A DNA stretch of 64,000 nucleotides from Amphibalanus amphitrite (lineage: Eukaryota; Arthropoda; Thecostraca; Balanomorpha; Balanidae), in NCBI RefSeq assembly GCF_019059575.1, contig NW_024881566.1, positions 372,001 to 436,000 on the forward strand. The letters are read 5' to 3'. This document shows positions 60,315 to 64,000 of the stretch, piece after piece. The position numbers were made by a program, and so were the translations under genes. Every line of letters starts with the position of its first letter. Positions within the stretch are counted from its first letter, which is position 1. Under the pieces are notes generated by a model, which worked only from the letters and a program-made list of their open reading frames with translations, did not search any database and was not told the origin of the DNA.

Positions 60315-63300
60315 TAGGGTGTATCGTCGAATTTTGATTTTTTTTAATCGTCTTCACTACTAAATTTTATTGGTCCCTGGCATGTTCGAAGCCGCAGGAT
60401 ACCAATCAAAAAAATCTGGGACGAAAACCTAGCCTGCTGCGAGCGGTTGAACGGAAGCCTGTCGGGACGGCGCCAGGCGTTGAAGTCTCCCCGTTAGTTA
60501 CGCGCACACTAGCACCACGCGGCGGCTGGCGCCGTGCCGCCGCGTTCCCGGTCAGCCGTGTTTTAGCGTTCACTGACGGGTCGAAGTGATTATTCTAAGC
60601 TTTCCTAAGAAGCTTTCTGCCCCGCAGCTCATTATTGAGCAAGAATATCGCACAAACTGCATAGAACATTGACATGCAGGTTGTCGGCACATATGGAGAA
60701 GGGGATGTTTTGGTTAATTCCCCCTTAAATAGGAAGAGATTGTGGAAGAACAACACATTTCTCTTGGAAATTACTCATCCTCCTTCTTCCTACGTGCCTG
60801 CTTTAGTAATCGAAGTACCCCTATTGACTCTACGTTCTTGATTCAGCTGTCGATTTTATGCATGGAATTCCGCTATATTATATTTTCTCGCTCAATGTCC
60901 CCTGAGCTATATTGAGGCGTCACGGGACAGCAATGCTCAGCACACAACTGCAGAGAAAAAGTCAATGTGGTCATGCGTTTTGTATGCCAAAATGTGTGAG
61001 CCTTGGCGTGTACCAGCAGCCGTTGTCACCATTGTAATTTTCACGACTTTATCTTTATAAGGATGCAATTGCCCACTTCCCAGTTCCCAGACTGGGTTTG
61101 GAGATATAGTTTTACAGAAACATTTAGGAATGTCTGTAATGTAAGTTAAAAGCTAATACCGAAAGGAATCCACATATTTTCGAATTTCCTGTTTGCTGTA
61201 TTGCTTAGTAAATGCCAGACGTCATGATGGCATGGCTGCGATTGATGGTATGCCGGATGGCCAGGGTACGAACTCACGGTAAGTCAGCTTGGCCGGCAGG
61301 CATCAACAGGCACAATAGTCTTACACTGATATCGTCACCCTCAGTTATTCGTCACCATTCAGCAGCAGGCCCACAGCTTCGGGCTTTGAACCGTAAGGTA
61401 CAGGTGTAGGAGCAAGACATTGCGCCGATTCGAAGGGCTGGAAGGGCAGCATCGCGGGGGCTGGAATGCGCCTGAGCGGCTGAGACCATCCCATTGGGAC
61501 GGGGGTGTTCTGGGTGCACTCAGCCGCTCATGCTGGGAAATGCATCCAATGGAGCTCTACCCCATCCCCACCCGTTTTGAATGATTAGGCTGACCTTTAG
61601 TCTAGAACAAAGAAGGATAATGGTTGGCTGGTCCCGAGGATAGAAAGGACAGGTAATGACATCATATAATGAATCGAAGACGGCCCCGGCCCGATCCTCT
61701 GATAGAGGCTCATCAACACGTATCTCGTTGTGGACCATTTCATTTTCCTCCACCGTGGTTTTTGCACCGACCTCAACGGGTTGGAAGATTACGATGTTCA
61801 GAAACCATTAAGGTCGTAATTGTATATTCGTTGAGTTAGGTCAGCCTTTCCATTCCATGAAGACTACTTTATAATTATTTGATGATAGGATGAGGTTTTT
61901 ACCGTGTTGAACCTGTCCTACCTGCTCAGTGAACGAATATACAACGAATATACAATTACGATTTTAATGGTTTCTGAACATCGTTACCTTCCAACCGGTT
62001 CAGGTCGGTGCAAAAACTACGGTGAAGGAAAACGAAATGGTCCACAACGAGATACGTGTTGATGAACCTCTATCAGAGGATCGGACCGGGGCCGTCTTCG
62101 ATTCATTATATGATGTCATTACCTGTCCTTTGTATCTATCCTCGGGACCAGCCAACAGTCATCCTTCCTTGTTCTAGACTAAAGGTCACCCTAATCATTC
62201 GAATGGAGAGCTCCATTGGATGCATTTCCCAGCATGAGCGGCTGAGTGCACCCAGAACACCCCCGTCCCAATGGGATGGTCTCAGCCGCTCAGGCGCATT
62301 CCAGCCCCCGCGATGCTGCCCTTCCAGCCCTTCGAATCGGCGCAATGTCTTGCTCCTACACCTGTACCTTACGGTTCAAAGCCCGAAGCTCTGGGCTTGT
62401 TGCTGAATGGTGACGAATAACTGAGGGTGACGATATCAGTGTAAGACTATTGTGCCTGTTAATGCCTTCCGGCCAACCTGACTTACCGTGAGTTCGTACC
62501 CTGGCCATCCGGCATACCATCAATCGCAGCCATGCCATCATGACGTCTGGCATTTAATAAGCAATACAGCAAACAGGAAATCGAAAATATGTGGATTCCT
62601 TTCGGTATTCGCTTTAACTTACATTACAGACATTCCCAAATGTTTCTGTAAAACTATAATATCTCCAAACCCAGTCTGGGAACTAGGAAGTGGGAAATTG
62701 CATCCTTATAAAGATAAAGTCGTGAAAATTACAATGGTGACAACGGCTGCTGGTACACACCAAGGCTCACACATTTTGGCATACAAAACGCATGGCCACA
62801 TTGACTTTTTCTCTGCGGTTGTGTGCTGAGCATTGCTGTCCCGTGACGCCTCAATATAGCTCAGGGGACATTGAGCGAGAAAATATAATATAGCGGAATT
62901 CCATGCATAAAATCGACAGCCGAATCAAGAACGTAGAGTCAATAGGGGTACTTCGATTACTAAAGCAGGCACGTAGGAAGAAGGAGGATGAGTAATTTCC
63001 AAAAGAAATGTGTTGTTCTTCCACAATCTCTTCCTATTAAAGGAGGCATTAACCAAAACATCCCCTTCTCCATATGTGCCGACAACCTGCATGTCAATGT
63101 TCTATGCAGTTTGTGCGATATTCTTGCTCAATAATGAGCTGCGGGGCAGAAAGCTTCTTAGGAAAGCTTAGAATAATCACTTCGACCCGTCAGTGAACGC
63201 TAAAACACGGCTGACCGGGAACGCGGCGGCACGGCGCCAGCCGCCGCGTGGTGCTAGTGTGCGCGTAACTAACGGGGAGACTTCAACGCCTGGCGCCGTC

Positions 63301-63451
63301 CCGACAGGCCTCCGTTCAACCGCTCGCAGCAGGCTAGGTTTTCGTCCCAGATTTTTTTGATTGGTATCCTACGGCTTCAAACATGCCAGGGACCAATAAA
63401 ATTTAGTAGTGAAGACGATTAAAAAAAATCAAAATTCGACGATACACCCTA
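60315..63451. mobile_element. 3.1-kb foldback transposon with arms of about 1.5 kb
   Basis: The left end is TAGGGTGTATCGTCGAATTT and the right end its complement ending ACACCCTA. The 8-bp duplication GTATACAT lies at 60307-60314 and 63452-63459. The left arm (60315-61833) and right arm (61942-63451) are near-identical inverted copies around a 108-bp unpaired centre. Each arm carries the same open frame (65 codons, 61212-61409 plus and 62356-62553 minus), which has no recognised domain. The 8-bp duplication and TAGGG terminus fit a hAT-type foldback, but the superfamily is not certain. Confidence 0.93.
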
Positions 63452-63459
63452 GTATACAT

Positions 63460-64000
63460 ATCGGCGCCACACAGCACACTTCGCTGGTAGCTGTGTGGCT
63501 GAGCTTTCCAGTTTGAACATGCATGCAACCTATAGCGGCAGCTGATGCACGGCTACATTGGAAGCACTGGTTCTAAAGAATGTCGTATTTGTATGAGCCT
63601 GACGCTTGTGAAGTGCACTGGGCACGCGATGTTGTGAAGTCTTGTTCCCTATTGACAGGTAAGATACAGCCTGCTTCCTGTATAAATGGCGATAGCCCTA
63701 GGCCAGACCAATTTCTCAGACAAAATGTATAGAGGTATACAGTGATATGGCAAATCACGACATCAGTTAAAACCGAAACAACATTTATGTGGCACTGGCA
63801 CGTGCTACATGTTATAAAAACGCTGACTGAATCGAAGTTAGGCCCAAAAAGGAGCCAGGGTGCATGTAGTGACATGAAACTTGATAAACGTTCTGAAGGA
63901 AAAGAAGGCAATACAAGTCGCTGATTTGGCCGCTTTGTACAATAGAGCTGGATTCTAAGTAGCTTTTAAGTAGGCATATCATAAGCCTGTGTTGGTACAG
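63460..64000. other. Unassigned non-coding DNA
   Basis: Right flank of the foldback element; a 112-codon minus-strand frame at 63573-63911 has no recognised domain. Confidence 0.4.

Noticed and set aside
61212..62553. Matching 65-codon frames in both arms of the foldback element as transposase
   Set aside because: No catalytic motif or zinc finger is visible; duplication follows from the inverted arms.

Overview
This is a gene-poor stretch of an animal (metazoan) nuclear genome. The evidence is a spliced, GC-rich serpin exon with intron-type donor and acceptor sites, a 5'-truncated non-LTR retrotransposon insertion with a 13-bp target-site duplication, many cut-and-paste DNA transposon remnants with 8-bp or TTAA target duplications, and very long GA/CT/GT microsatellites. 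The mix would suit an invertebrate, possibly an arthropod or crustacean, but no sequence here fixes the taxon and that guess is weak. No bacterial operons, rRNA, tRNA or CRISPR array were seen. Almost every long open frame lies in a low-complexity repeat, a palindrome or a transposon.

Layout. 0-5 kb: a GT microsatellite, an old TTAA-type element and a 445-bp GA tract. 5.2-9.4 kb: one hAT-like element closed by a perfect 8-bp duplication (AATGTATT), holding a second hAT-like element with its own duplication (TTTTTATC), a TTAA-type MITE and a near-perfect 336-bp palindrome. 11-19 kb: minisatellites, two adjacent TTAA elements that share one TTAA, and a truncated LINE. 19.4-22.2 kb: another hAT-like element (CCTGTCCT duplication) inserted in a duplicated repeat and filled with a minisatellite. 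23-32.6 kb: an E-box-rich repeat, a second MITE copy and two TTAA elements. 33-41.5 kb: four minisatellites, a hAT MITE (GGCTCTAT duplication), a TTAA element and a satellite with a 169-bp higher-order period. 43.5 kb: a 207-bp palindrome. 46.5-52 kb: a three-deep nest (TTAA element, then hAT, then hAT) and three more TTAA elements. 54.8-58.8 kb: microsatellites around the 5' coding exon of a serpin gene on the plus strand. 59.9 kb: a possible first coding exon on the minus strand. 60.3-63.5 kb: a 3.1-kb foldback element with arms of about 1.5 kb and an 8-bp duplication (GTATACAT).

The most unusual signal is the TTAA-flanked family, with about ten intact or decayed members in the window. Just inside each terminus lies a G-run / short palindromic loop / C-run hairpin. 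The loop sequence differs between elements but generally matches at the two ends of one element. The interiors are packed with AGGTCA/TGACCT nuclear-receptor half-sites and some carry TGACGTCA sites. The TTAA flanks and termini beginning CCC resemble piggyBac-type non-autonomous elements. No transposase was seen, so the class is an inference.
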